Positions 23,893-33,171 of a stretch of 34,711 bases of DNA are shown in pieces (the stretch's first letter is position 1; the number at the start of each line of letters is the position of its first letter). Made by a program: the position numbers and the translations under genes. The DNA is taken from NCBI GenBank assembly GCA_036381315.1, contig DASVDB010000028.1, positions 1 to 34,711 on the forward strand, read 5' to 3'. Source of the DNA: Bacilli bacterium. Its GTDB lineage: Bacteria; Bacillota; Bacilli; Paenibacillales; KCTC-25726. The notes beneath the pieces are model-generated. The model had not been told where the DNA came from. It made no database searches and saw only the letters and a program-made list of their open reading frames with translations.

Positions 23893-24717
23893 ATGGTGAA
23901 TGTTCCTTTTGCGGCAGCCGAATCATTGCAACTTGTGGATGTATCGGCGCGGGCGATGGATGAAACAATCTTGCTGCCGTTTGCCTTTGATGAACTGTAT
24001 TGCCGCGGCGCTGCGCAAGGATGGGTGCCCGCCGTCCATATTTGGCGGCACAACCGCGCGTTTGTGCTGGGCTTGCGCGATCGGCGGTTGCCCTTTGCGG
24101 AAACGGCGATGCGCGAACTAACGGCGCAAGGCTACTCCGTTTGTGTGCGCAATTCCGGCGGCGCGGCGGTGCCCCTTGATCCCGGAGTGGTAAATATTTC
24201 GGCCATCATTCCGAAGCCGCAGGCGAAGGCGGATATACGCGCCGATTTTGTGGAGATGGCGCAGCTTATCCGGGCGACTGTCGCACGGATTTCCGGCCTG
24301 GCGATTAAAGATGGAGAAGTAGGCGGCGCCTATTGCCCCGGAGAATTTGATTTAAGCGCTGCCGGAAAAAAGTTTTGCGGCATTTCGCAACGCAGGCAAA
24401 TCGGCGCCATTGTCGTGCAGGCGTTTGTGAACGTGGAAGGAGATTCCGGAAAGCGCGCGGAAGCGGTGCGGCATTTTTACCAAACCGCAAGCGGAAAAGT
24501 ACCGGGCGAACAGGAAAAGTCTTACCCGCTTGTGGTCAAGGACATGATGGCCAGCTTGTCCGAATTTGACCCTGCCATTACCGTGGATAAGTTTACCGTT
24601 GCCCTCATCAGCGTATTGCAAGAGCGCATTGCCCTTTCCGTTAAGGCATATCCCCCGGAACTCAAGGCAAAGCTCGGACAGACCATTCAACTGCTTAAAG
24701 AGCGCTACGACCGTTAG
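23893..24717 (+). CDS. lipL: Octanoyl-[GcvH]:protein N-octanoyltransferase
   Basis: Transfers the octanoyl group from GcvH to the E2 subunits of 2-oxoacid dehydrogenases, a step of lipoate synthesis in Bacilli. The 274-aa protein belongs to the lipoate-protein ligase A/BirA-like fold. It shows RNSGGAAVPLDPGVVNIS and then GAYCPGEFDLS and KKFCGISQRRQ. Cys148 in the YCPGEFDL block corresponds to the acyl-accepting cysteine of B. subtilis LipL (C150). The start is ATG 23893 after GAAAGAAGTG. It lies about 1.8 kb upstream of the PDH operon, whose E2 lipoyl domain is the obvious acceptor. Its 3' end overlaps that of the convergent esterase gene by 23 bases. Confidence 0.88.
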   Translation: MVNVPFAAAESLQLVDVSARAMDETILLPFAFDELYCRGAAQGWVPAVHIWRHNRAFVLGLRDRRLPFAETAMRELTAQGYSVCVRNSGGAAVPLDPGVVNISAIIPKPQAKADIRADFVEMAQLIRATVARISGLAIKDGEVGGAYCPGEFDLSAAGKKFCGISQRRQIGAIVVQAFVNVEGDSGKRAEAVRHFYQTASGKVPGEQEKSYPLVVKDMMASLSEFDPAITVDKFTVALISVLQERIALSVKAYPPELKAKLGQTIQLLKERYDR

Positions 24718-25447
24718 TCCGATGCAAAAACAGCAGCAATCCTTCCGGCAATTCGCTTTGCCACAAGCCCCATGTATGTCCTCCCGCTTTTTCGCGGTAT
24801 GCCACTTCCGCTCCCCGCTCCACAAGCAATTTATGCGTCAGACGATTGTAACCGAGAAAATCGTAAACTCCGGTTTCCGTCTTGACCGCTGTTTCGTCCG
24901 CGCCGATCAGCATGTACATATGCAGGTGGGACAGGTCGTGGAATGCGGCTATTTTCCCCTGCGTTTTCGGCAGGAAAGCGCCCGACAACGAAATAATACG
25001 CCGAAAAAGGTGCGGCGCATCAAGCGCAATATGCAGCGATACGGTTCCCCCTAACGAGTCGCCCGCCAAAATCCGCCTGTTCGCCACGGCATCAACCGCG
25101 TAGCGCGATTCGATATACGGCACAAGTTCCTCGGCAAAAAACCGGGTGTACGCGACAAAGCGCGCGCCGTAAGGCGAATATTCGGCTGTGCGCACCTTTT
25201 TGTCCACACTGATTCCCACAATGATTACAGGTTCGATGCGTTCTTCCAAAATCAACCGGGTCGCATGCGTGGCAATCCGCCCCATACTGAAGAAATCGTC
25301 GCCGTCCTGGCAGTAGATGACCGGATAGCGGCTTTTTTCGTCATAGCCGGGCGGCAGGAATATTTTGCACTCGCGGACTTCGCCAAGCAGCGCCGAGTTG
25401 ATTTGTTCTTTTGCCATTTTGCGTTTATAAATTAGCGCTTCATCCAT
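24695..25447 (-). CDS. Esterase D / enterochelin esterase-like alpha/beta hydrolase
   Basis: A predicted cytosolic serine hydrolase of 250 aa of the putative-esterase family. PVIYCQDGDDFF near residue 45 and GISVDKKVRTAEYSPYG near 80-94 are followed by the nucleophile elbow AGDSLGG (S131), an aspartate around D184 (IGADE) and H224 in AGGHTWGLW. No signal peptide is visible. ATG 25447 lies about nine bases after GGAGG. Its relatives include siderophore esterases and carbohydrate esterases, so the substrate is open; no siderophore genes are nearby. Confidence 0.8.
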   Translation of the reverse strand: MDEALIYKRKMAKEQINSALLGEVRECKIFLPPGYDEKSRYPVIYCQDGDDFFSMGRIATHATRLILEERIEPVIIVGISVDKKVRTAEYSPYGARFVAYTRFFAEELVPYIESRYAVDAVANRRILAGDSLGGTVSLHIALDAPHLFRRIISLSGAFLPKTQGKIAAFHDLSHLHMYMLIGADETAVKTETGVYDFLGYNRLTHKLLVERGAEVAYREKAGGHTWGLWQSELPEGLLLFLHRTNGRSAL

Positions 25448-25537
25448 TCATGAAACCTCCTCGGTTGGGTGAAACTACAAGCTGGTTGGGCAAACGCCAA
25501 ATTTTTGATTTTCGTGTGACTTTTTTAACAGTTTATA

Positions 25538-25566
25538 TAGACATCCAGGTGACTGTATTATATAAT
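25538..25566 (+). promoter_or_regulatory. Promoter of the pdhABCD operon
   Basis: TAGACA (25538-25543), a 17-base spacer and a perfect TATAAT (25561-25566). The predicted start near 25573 gives an AT-rich leader of about 130 bases before pdhA. No recognisable riboswitch or CcpA-type site was found in it. Confidence 0.65.
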
Positions 25567-25680
25567 TTAAATACCTGTTATACAAGTTAATTTACAGCAT
25601 AGGTTGCCAAATAGGAGTTATTGACGAATTAGTTTTATATAACAGATCATCTTTAATTGTACTACAGCTTGTGAATTTAA

Positions 25681-26808
<1,128 letters not shown>

Positions 26809-26814
26809 CGGAAA

Positions 26815-27795
26815 ATGGCGCAAATGACGATGATTCAAGCGATTACCGACGCGATGCGGGTAGAATTGAGAAGAGATGAAAACGTGCTTTTGTTTGGCGA
26901 GGACGTCGGCCATTACGGCGGCGTGTTCAGAGCGACGGAAGGTTTGCAAAAGGAATTCGGCGTAGAGCGCGTATTTGATACGCCGCTTGCGGAATCGGGC
27001 ATCTGCGGCCTGGCGATTGGTCTTGGGCTGCAAGGGTATCGCCCGATTGCGGAAATCCAGTTTGTCGGCTTTATCTTTGAAGCGTTGGACTCGATCATCA
27101 ACCAGGCGGCGCGGATGCGTTTCCGCTCGGGCGGGCGCTACCACAGCCCGATCGTTTTCCGCACGCCGTTCGGCTCGGGGGTTAAAGCGGCGGAATTGCA
27201 TACCGACAATCTGGAAGGCCTGATCGCGCAAAGCCAGGGTATCAAAGTGGTCATTCCGTCCAATCCTTACGACGCGAAAGGGCTGTTGATTTCAGCGATT
27301 CGCGACGAAGATCCGGTATTTTTCATGGAGCATATGAAGCTGTACCGTTCGTTCCGGCAGGAAGTGCCGGAAGGCGAATATACGGTGCCGATCGGCAAAG
27401 CGAATGTGGTGCGCGAAGGGTCGCATGTCACGATTATCACCTATGGAGCAATGGTGCAAACTTCGCTGAAAGCAGCCGAAGAAATCGAGAAATCGCGCGG
27501 CGTCAAAGCGGAAGTGATCGATTTGCGAACGGTCAGCCCGCTGGACATGGAAACGATTATAACGTCGGTGAAAAAGACGAATCGCGCCATCGTGGTGCAA
27601 GAAGCGCAAAAATCGGCGGGTATTGGCGCGGAAGTGGTCGCCCAAATCAACGAAAAAGCGATTTTGCATTTGGAAGCGCCCGTTTTACGCATTGCGACGC
27701 CGGATGTGCCGTTCAACTTCCCGATGATGGAAGAAGAATTGGTGCCCGATGTAAAACGGATTATCGACGGGATGAACCGCGTGCTGGATTTCTGA
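26815..27795 (+). CDS. pdhB: Pyruvate dehydrogenase E1 component, beta subunit
   Basis: Beta subunit of E1, 326 aa, the family length. It contains [18 protein letters not shown] near the N-terminus, the [22 protein letters not shown] segment split around residue 70, and [18 protein letters not shown]. The C-terminal transketolase domain has [12 protein letters not shown] and [14 protein letters not shown]. It starts six bases after the pdhA stop, with AGGAGG upstream inside pdhA. It completes the thiamine diphosphate site at the alpha/beta interface. Confidence 0.94.
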   Translation: MAQMTMIQAITDAMRVELRRDENVLLFGEDVGHYGGVFRATEGLQKEFGVERVFDTPLAESGICGLAIGLGLQGYRPIAEIQFVGFIFEALDSIINQAARMRFRSGGRYHSPIVFRTPFGSGVKAAELHTDNLEGLIAQSQGIKVVIPSNPYDAKGLLISAIRDEDPVFFMEHMKLYRSFRQEVPEGEYTVPIGKANVVREGSHVTIITYGAMVQTSLKAAEEIEKSRGVKAEVIDLRTVSPLDMETIITSVKKTNRAIVVQEAQKSAGIGAEVVAQINEKAILHLEAPVLRIATPDVPFNFPMMEEELVPDVKRIIDGMNRVLDF

Positions 27796-27849
27796 GTTTG
27801 CGCTTACGAAGCCTGATTGCTGACGCAAACCGTTTAGGAGGTTTTACCT

Positions 27850-29214
27850 ATGGCGTTATTTGAATTCAAGCTGCCGGATGTCGGCGAAGGGATGCACGAA
27901 GGCGAAATTGTGAAATGGCATGTCAAACCTGGGGATACGATAGATGAGGACCAGGTGCTTTTGGAAGTGCAAAATGACAAGGCGGTCGTAGAGTTGCCGA
28001 CCCCTGTTAAAGGTGTTGTAAAAGAAATCAAGGTTCCCGAGGGCACGGTCACGACTGTGGGCAGCGTGCTTGCCGTGATTGACGCGGAAGGAGCGCTGCC
28101 GGCTGCGGCGGGCGGCGGTCAGGCTGCCGAAGCTGCGCCTGCGGAGCCTGTTCCCGCGGCATCCGCGCCGGCGCAGCAGGCTGCGCCACCGCAACCGGCG
28201 CCGGCGATTCCGCCGGCAGCCGCAGTACCGCCGGCGGCGGCTCCCGCGCCCGCCGCGCTGAACGCGGCCGGCAAGCGGGATGGACGGGAAGTGTTGGCTA
28301 CGCCAAGCGTCCGCAAACTGGCCCGCGAAAAAGGCATCGATCTTGCTTCCGTTATCGGAACAGGCAAACATGGTCAAGTTACGCGCGAAGATATTTTGAA
28401 CTATCAGCCGAATGCCGCGGCAGCGGCGGCTCAGGCCGAACAAGCGGCGCCGTCCGCCCAGGCACCGCAGGCTGCGCAAGCGCCGGCGGCAGCCGCACCG
28501 CAGGAAACCTTCGCTGCGGAAGAACGCGTTCCGTTCAAAGGAATCCGCAAGGTGATTGCCGCTGCCATGGTCAAATCCGTCTATACGGCGCCGCACGTTA
28601 CCGTGATGGACGAAGTGGACGTGACAAGACTGGTGGAATTCCGCGAAAAGATGAAGCCGCTCGCCGAACAAAGAGGCGTCAAGCTGACATATCTGCCGTT
28701 TATCGTCAAAGCGTTGATCGCGGCGGCGCGGAAATTTCCGGTTATCAACGCGTCGCTTGATGAGGAAGCGGGCGAGATCGTTTATAAAAAGAACTATCAT
28801 ATCGGCATAGCCACCGATACGGACAACGGCTTGATCGTGCCGGTCGTCAAAGACGCCGACCGCAAAAATCTGTGGACGATCGCGAACGAAATCCGCGATC
28901 TGGCGGCCCGGGGCAGAGACGGCAAACTTGCTCCGCAGGAGTTGAAGGGAAGCACGATTTCGATCACGAATATCGGATCGGCAGGCGGTATGTTCTTTAC
29001 GCCGGTAATCAATTATCCGGAAGTCGCGATTTTGGGAACCGGCCGCATTACCGAAAAACCGGTTGTCAGAAACGGCGTGTTGGCAGTAGGCAACGTGATG
29101 GCGCTGTCGTTAAGCTTTGATCACCGCATCATTGACGGCGCAACCGCGCAGCATGCTCTAAACCATATCAAGCAACTGCTGGAAAATCCCGATTTGTTCG
29201 TGATGGAGGTGTGA
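27850..29214 (+). CDS. pdhC: Dihydrolipoyl acetyltransferase (PDH E2)
   Basis: Forms the structural core of the PDH complex and transfers acetyl to CoA. The 454-aa chain has one lipoyl domain (1-78, lipoylated K44 in [10 protein letters not shown]) and a long Ala/Pro linker (about 81-140). A peripheral subunit-binding domain (149-186, [13 protein letters not shown]) follows, then a second Ala-rich linker and the catalytic domain with H425 and D429 in [15 protein letters not shown] precedes ATG 27850. The single lipoyl domain is usual for Bacilli. LipL, encoded 3 kb upstream, would octanoylate K44. The Ala/Pro linkers give strong GC-rich low-complexity DNA at 28090-28260 and 28410-28510. Confidence 0.94.
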   Translation: MALFEFKLPDVGEGMHEGEIVKWHVKPGDTIDEDQVLLEVQNDKAVVELPTPVKGVVKEIKVPEGTVTTVGSVLAVIDAEGALPAAAGGGQAAEAAPAEPVPAASAPAQQAAPPQPAPAIPPAAAVPPAAAPAPAALNAAGKRDGREVLATPSVRKLAREKGIDLASVIGTGKHGQVTREDILNYQPNAAAAAAQAEQAAPSAQAPQAAQAPAAAAPQETFAAEERVPFKGIRKVIAAAMVKSVYTAPHVTVMDEVDVTRLVEFREKMKPLAEQRGVKLTYLPFIVKALIAAARKFPVINASLDEEAGEIVYKKNYHIGIATDTDNGLIVPVVKDADRKNLWTIANEIRDLAARGRDGKLAPQELKGSTISITNIGSAGGMFFTPVINYPEVAILGTGRITEKPVVRNGVLAVGNVMALSLSFDHRIIDGATAQHALNHIKQLLENPDLFVMEV

Positions 29215-29217
29215 TCG

Positions 29218-30630
29218 ATGGTTGTTGGAGAAGTGACAAATGAAGTTGACGTGTTGGTGATCGGCGCCGGTCCCGGCGGGTATGTTGCCGCCATCCGCGC
29301 CGCACAGCTTGGCAAATCGGTTACAGTCGTGGAAAAGGACGAGGTGGGCGGCGTATGCCTGAACCGCGGATGCATTCCGTCCAAAGCGTTGATTTCCGCC
29401 GCGCATAAATATGAAACAATCAAGGATTCGGGCGAAATCGGCATCAGCGCCGAAGGGGTCAAAGTCGACTTCGCCAAAGTGCAAACATGGAAAAACGGCA
29501 TCGTCAAGAAATTGACCGGCGGCATTTCCTCCTTGTTCAAGGGAAACGGCGTTCAGGTTGTGAAAGGCGAGGCGTTTTTCACGGCGCCGAACGAAGTGCG
29601 CGTTGCCAGCGAATACGAAGGAGCGCGTTATCGCTTTAACCATTGCATTATCGCGACCGGTTCGCGTCCGATTGAATTGAAAAGCTTTCCGTTTGGCGGC
29701 AGAATCTTGTCGTCGACAGAAGCGCTGGCGCTTACGGAGATCCCGGAAAGCCTTATCGTCATCGGCGGCGGTTATATCGGCACGGAACTTGGGCAAACGT
29801 TCGCCAAGCTGGGCACAAAACTGACGATTCTGGAAGGAACGGACTCGATTTTGCCCGGCTTTGAACAGGACGCCACCAGGCTCGTCGTCAAAAACCTGAC
29901 GAAACTGGGCGCGGAGATCGTAACCAATGCGATGGCGAAAAGCGCGAAGCAGACCGATAAGGATGTTACGGTAACTTATACCGTCAATGGCGAAGAAAAG
30001 AGCGTTACCGCCGAATATGTGCTGGTTACGGTCGGACGCCGTCCCAACACCGACGAGTTGGGTTTGGAAATGATCAATTTGCAGAAAAATGAACGCGGCT
30101 TTATCCAGGTTGACGACAAAGGCCGCACCAACATCCCGAATATTTACGCCATCGGCGATATTGTTGCCGGACCGGCGCTCGCGCATAAAGCTTCTTATGA
30201 GGGAAAAGTCGCGGCCGAAGTGATTGCCGGGCAGGCAAGCGCCGTCGATTACAAAGCCATTGCCGCCGTTGTCTTCTCCGATCCGGAAATTGCCGGAGTC
30301 GGCTTGACAGAGGCGCAAGCGAAGGAAAAAGGCCATAACGTCGTGGTCGGGAAGTTCCCGTTTGCCGCCAACGGGCGGGCGTTGTCGCTGGGGGCGGCGG
30401 AAGGCTACGTCAAGCTCGTGGCCGACAAAGAAACGGGGCTGGTTCTGGGGGCGCAAATCGTCGGACCGGAAAGCTCCAATCTGATCGCCGAAATCGGCCT
30501 GGCCATCGAAATGGGCACGACTTTGGAAGATATAGCGCTCACCATTCACGCGCATCCAACCTTGGGAGAAATCGTGATGGAAGCGGCGGAAGGCGCGCTC
30601 GGCCAAGCGATTCACCAGATCAACAAGTGA
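29218..30630 (+). CDS. pdhD: Dihydrolipoamide dehydrogenase (PDH E3)
   Basis: An FAD-dependent disulfide oxidoreductase of 470 aa that reoxidises dihydrolipoamide on E2 with NAD. FAD-binding GAGPGG is at 16-21, the redox pair C47 and C52 in CLNRGCIPSK, and the NAD-binding GGGYIGTELG in mid-chain. The second FAD motif is IYAIGDIV, and the C-terminal catalytic HPTLGE has H446 and E451. It starts three bases after the pdhC stop with GGAGG upstream. Last gene of the operon and followed by a strong terminator. Confidence 0.95.
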   Translation: MVVGEVTNEVDVLVIGAGPGGYVAAIRAAQLGKSVTVVEKDEVGGVCLNRGCIPSKALISAAHKYETIKDSGEIGISAEGVKVDFAKVQTWKNGIVKKLTGGISSLFKGNGVQVVKGEAFFTAPNEVRVASEYEGARYRFNHCIIATGSRPIELKSFPFGGRILSSTEALALTEIPESLIVIGGGYIGTELGQTFAKLGTKLTILEGTDSILPGFEQDATRLVVKNLTKLGAEIVTNAMAKSAKQTDKDVTVTYTVNGEEKSVTAEYVLVTVGRRPNTDELGLEMINLQKNERGFIQVDDKGRTNIPNIYAIGDIVAGPALAHKASYEGKVAAEVIAGQASAVDYKAIAAVVFSDPEIAGVGLTEAQAKEKGHNVVVGKFPFAANGRALSLGAAEGYVKLVADKETGLVLGAQIVGPESSNLIAEIGLAIEMGTTLEDIALTIHAHPTLGEIVMEAAEGALGQAIHQINK

Positions 30631-30652
30631 ATACGAAATAACATGACGCCAT

Positions 30653-30832
30653 AACGGCAAATCGTCAGATGTTTAATGGAGTTGGGGGAATCCCCAACTC
30701 CATTTGGCTTTGCTCAGTCGGTTGCGCTAACGGTCGTCTAACGGGCGCAGGAGCCGCTATTTGCCGTTTCCATGTCCGAATATCCACTAGCGTTGCATCA
30801 AACTTTTGCAAACCGGCTCCTTTAACGGCAAA
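30653..30832. repeat. Intergenic short repeats AACGGCAAA / TTTGCCGTT
   Basis: The 407-base gap between the convergent PDH and hydrogenase-like operons has no gene. AACGGCAAA occurs at 30653-30661 and again at 30824-30832, and its reverse complement TTTGCCGTT at 30760-30768. AGGAGCCG (30749-30756) and CGGCTCCT (30814-30821) form another complementary pair. The two pairings cross rather than nest, which would make a pseudoknot if both formed in RNA. I do not recognise a named element. Confidence 0.5.
30675..30712 (+). terminator. Rho-independent terminator of the pdh operon
   Basis: Perfect 13-base-pair stem AATGGAGTTGGGG (30675-30687) / CCCCAACTCCATT (30692-30704) with a GAAT loop, followed by TGGCTTTGCT. 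Confidence 0.8.
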
Positions 30833-30960
30833 AATGTCGATAAACCGCCTCATGCATGCAGGAAATCCTCCGGTATAAATGCAGGAAAAATCGTTTATCA
30901 GATCTTATGTCGGAAAAACTCACATATAAATTGACTGTTTTTCAGCTATTGGCAGTTTTC

Positions 30961-31046
30961 GGAAAATTATGCGGGAGGTTTTCCAGTATCATTTTATTTT
31001 TGCGTAAATTCGCCGAAAATAACGGGAGGTTTTCCCGTTATTTTCG
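30961..31046. repeat. Paired hairpin repeats with shared GGGAGGTTTTCC core
   Basis: The 12-mer GGGAGGTTTTCC occurs at 30973-30984 and 31024-31035, each preceded by a GAAAAT-containing arm. The right copy folds into a 14-base-pair hairpin (31014-31027 with 31033-31046) that contains the stop codon of the leftward HyfI-like gene. The left copy can pair GGAAAA (30961-30966) with TTTTCC (30979-30984), followed by a T-rich run. They may act as transcription terminators between the convergent operons, or be two copies of a dispersed palindromic repeat. Confidence 0.55.
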
Positions 31047-31634
31047 CAATTTCTCCGTTTTCTCCACCGCCGTCAATATTCCGTGCAAAATTTCCCGGGG
31101 TGAGGGCGGATCGCCCGGCACATAGACGTCGACGGGAATGATTCGGTCCACTCCGCCCAAGTTCGCATACGTTTCGCCGATCAGATCGTCGCCGCACGCG
31201 CTTGAGCCGACAGCGACCACAAGTTTGGGCGACGGCGTGGCGGCATACGTTTTGCGCAGCGCTTCTTCCAAATTCCGCGTAACGCCGCCGGTAACCAGCA
31301 GCATGTCGGCATGGCGCGGCGAAGCGACAAAGTCGATGCCGAACCGCTGCACATCATATACGGGGTTCAGCATTGCCGCCAACTCCCATTCCGCCCCGTT
31401 GCAAGACCCGGTATCCACATGCCGCACGTGCAGCGAGCGCCCGAATGCCTTTTTGATCGCCTTAGGCAGCCGCTCCCGCAACTCGCTCAACGCTGCCGAA
31501 CTTTGTGCGGCCATATGCTTCTGCGCGGTTTCGGCAAACACCGCCGCTTCTTCCGGCGAAAGCGCGAGATGTTGCGGATTGGCGGTTCCCAAGCCGTATT
31601 TCCATAATCGTTTGATGACAGCAAGCAAGTCCAT
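31038..31634 (-). CDS. Group 4 hydrogenase/complex I-like small subunit (HyfI/HycG/NuoB-like), altered cluster site
   Basis: A 198-aa homologue of the small subunit that carries the [4Fe-4S] cluster next to the catalytic centre in membrane-bound hydrogenases and complex I. The family signatures are DTGSCNG, FGIDFVASPRHADMLLVTG, AVGSSACGD and PVDVYVPGDPP. Of the four normal cysteine ligands, C78 and C147 are present, but the second position of CNGC is Ala81 and the PGC position is Asp175. The cluster is therefore probably missing or differently bound. The ATG at 31634 follows GGGGG. It is the last gene of the leftward operon; the HyfH polyferredoxin gene that normally precedes it is absent. 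Its stop lies within a hairpin. Confidence 0.8.
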   Translation of the reverse strand: MDLLAVIKRLWKYGLGTANPQHLALSPEEAAVFAETAQKHMAAQSSAALSELRERLPKAIKKAFGRSLHVRHVDTGSCNGAEWELAAMLNPVYDVQRFGIDFVASPRHADMLLVTGGVTRNLEEALRKTYAATPSPKLVVAVGSSACGDDLIGETYANLGGVDRIIPVDVYVPGDPPSPREILHGILTAVEKTEKLRK

Positions 31635-31660
31635 ATCCCCCTTTCATCCGGGATCGTTGA

Positions 31661-33166
31661 TTAACGGTCACAGCAGGCGTAGCATAATTCAAAACTTTTG
31701 TTGATCAGCGGAAAATCGGGCACGATCGTTCCGGGAACGCATAACGGCACAACCGGCCAGTTGGCATAGGCCGCGGAACGGACACGATAGCGGAAAATCG
31801 CGTTGCGTTCGCCGGTCATGACAAAATGCACGTTTTCTCCCCTTGGCGACTCCGTGATGCCGATCCCGTACCGATAGGCCGGCAAGTCGCCGATTTTCCC
31901 CGCGATTTCGCCGTCCGGCATTTTATTGATGATTTGGTTGATCAGCGAAACCGACTGCCCGGTTTCCAAAGCCCGCATGTTAAACCGCGCCAGCACATCG
32001 CCGCCCGATTGCAGCGGGACCTCGAAGGCAAGCTGCGAGTAAGCGGCGTACGGATGGTCTCGGCGCGCATCGACATCCACTCCGGAGGCTCGCGCCGCCG
32101 GACCGACCGCGGCAAACTTCCTGACAATATCGGCCGCCAACACTCCGGTGTTCGCATATCGGTCTACGGCGATGCCGTTAGCCAACACATCGTTTGCGAC
32201 TTCGCCGGCATTTTTGCCGATTTCTTGCGTGAGGCGCAAAATCTCTTGCAGTTGCCCGTCGTCCAAATCGCGAGCAACTCCGCCCAAGGCGATTGTCCCG
32301 CGCAGATATCGATGGCCGGTCATGCGTTCGTTTAGCTGCAGCAGCATTTCTTTCAGCCTGGCCCCATGGTTGGAACCATAAGCAAACCCGATGCCGGCGC
32401 AAATGTTGCCGATATCCCCGACGTGGTTGTACAGCCGCTCCATTTCCGCGAACAGCATGCGCAAATACTGCGCGCGCGCTGGAATTTGCGCCCCGGCGAT
32501 CTGTTCCACCGCCTGCGCGTACGACATGGCATGCGAAACGTTGCAGACCGTGCAGATTCGCTCGGCCAACCGCAAACCTTTTTCAACATCCATATTTTCG
32601 CTTTTCTTCTCAATGCCGCGGTGCGTGAAAAATACTCTCGTCTCCAAATGCAATATCGTATCGCCCATCACCTGAAACCGGAAATGCCCCGGTTCGATCA
32701 CCCCGGCGTGAATCGGGCCGACCGGCACTTCAAACACGCCTTCGCCTTTAACGAGCGGGTATGTAAAAGCGGACTCCGTGCGCGGGATAAATGTATGGGA
32801 CGTAAAATCTTTGCGCAACGGATAGATTCCTTCCGGGAACCGGTCATGGAAGATCAAATTGCGCGGGTCGGGATGACCGTCGGGTACGACACCCATTAAA
32901 TCGCGCGCTTCCCGTTCATACCAGGATGTTGCAGGCAGCACCTCGGCAAGGGACGGATAGTGCGGGTCCGCTCCGGGCACGATCGTCTCCAGGCACACAA
33001 GTTTTCCCGCATCTTTCGCAAAAAAGTAGCGCAGCACAAACCGGTCGACGCCGCATTCTTTCTCATCGCTTGCAACCATCGTGAGAAAGCGCAACCCTTG
33101 CCCGGCTAAAGATGCGTAAGCGGCTGTTAATTCGGTTCTCTCCGTGCGCAATGTTTCGATTTCCAC
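31661..33166 (-). CDS. Group 4 [NiFe]-hydrogenase-like large subunit (HyfG/HycE; NuoC-NuoD fusion)
   Basis: A 501-aa protein joining an N-terminal NuoC-like 30-kDa domain (about 1-145, with SWYEREARDLMGV) to a NuoD/hydrogenase large-subunit domain. The metal-site motifs are RICTVC (C205, C208; usual form RxCGxC) and a C-terminal LCYACCDR (C495, C498; usual form DPCxxC), so all four cysteines expected to bind NiFe are kept. The chain ends right after that motif and lacks the peptide extension that is cut off in many hydrogenases, as known for CooH/Ech types. The GTG at 33166 is chosen, nine bases after GGAGG and six after the HyfF-like stop; a reading frame to 33289 overlaps that gene and is unsupported. 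Confidence 0.82.
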   Translation of the reverse strand: MEIETLRTERTELTAAYASLAGQGLRFLTMVASDEKECGVDRFVLRYFFAKDAGKLVCLETIVPGADPHYPSLAEVLPATSWYEREARDLMGVVPDGHPDPRNLIFHDRFPEGIYPLRKDFTSHTFIPRTESAFTYPLVKGEGVFEVPVGPIHAGVIEPGHFRFQVMGDTILHLETRVFFTHRGIEKKSENMDVEKGLRLAERICTVCNVSHAMSYAQAVEQIAGAQIPARAQYLRMLFAEMERLYNHVGDIGNICAGIGFAYGSNHGARLKEMLLQLNERMTGHRYLRGTIALGGVARDLDDGQLQEILRLTQEIGKNAGEVANDVLANGIAVDRYANTGVLAADIVRKFAAVGPAARASGVDVDARRDHPYAAYSQLAFEVPLQSGGDVLARFNMRALETGQSVSLINQIINKMPDGEIAGKIGDLPAYRYGIGITESPRGENVHFVMTGERNAIFRYRVRSAAYANWPVVPLCVPGTIVPDFPLINKSFELCYACCDR

Positions 33167-33171
33167 GAAAA

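Noticed and set aside
28090-28520. GC-rich repetitive DNA that could look like a tandem repeat array
   Set aside because: It is the Ala/Pro linker coding sequence of the PDH E2 subunit, normal for this protein.
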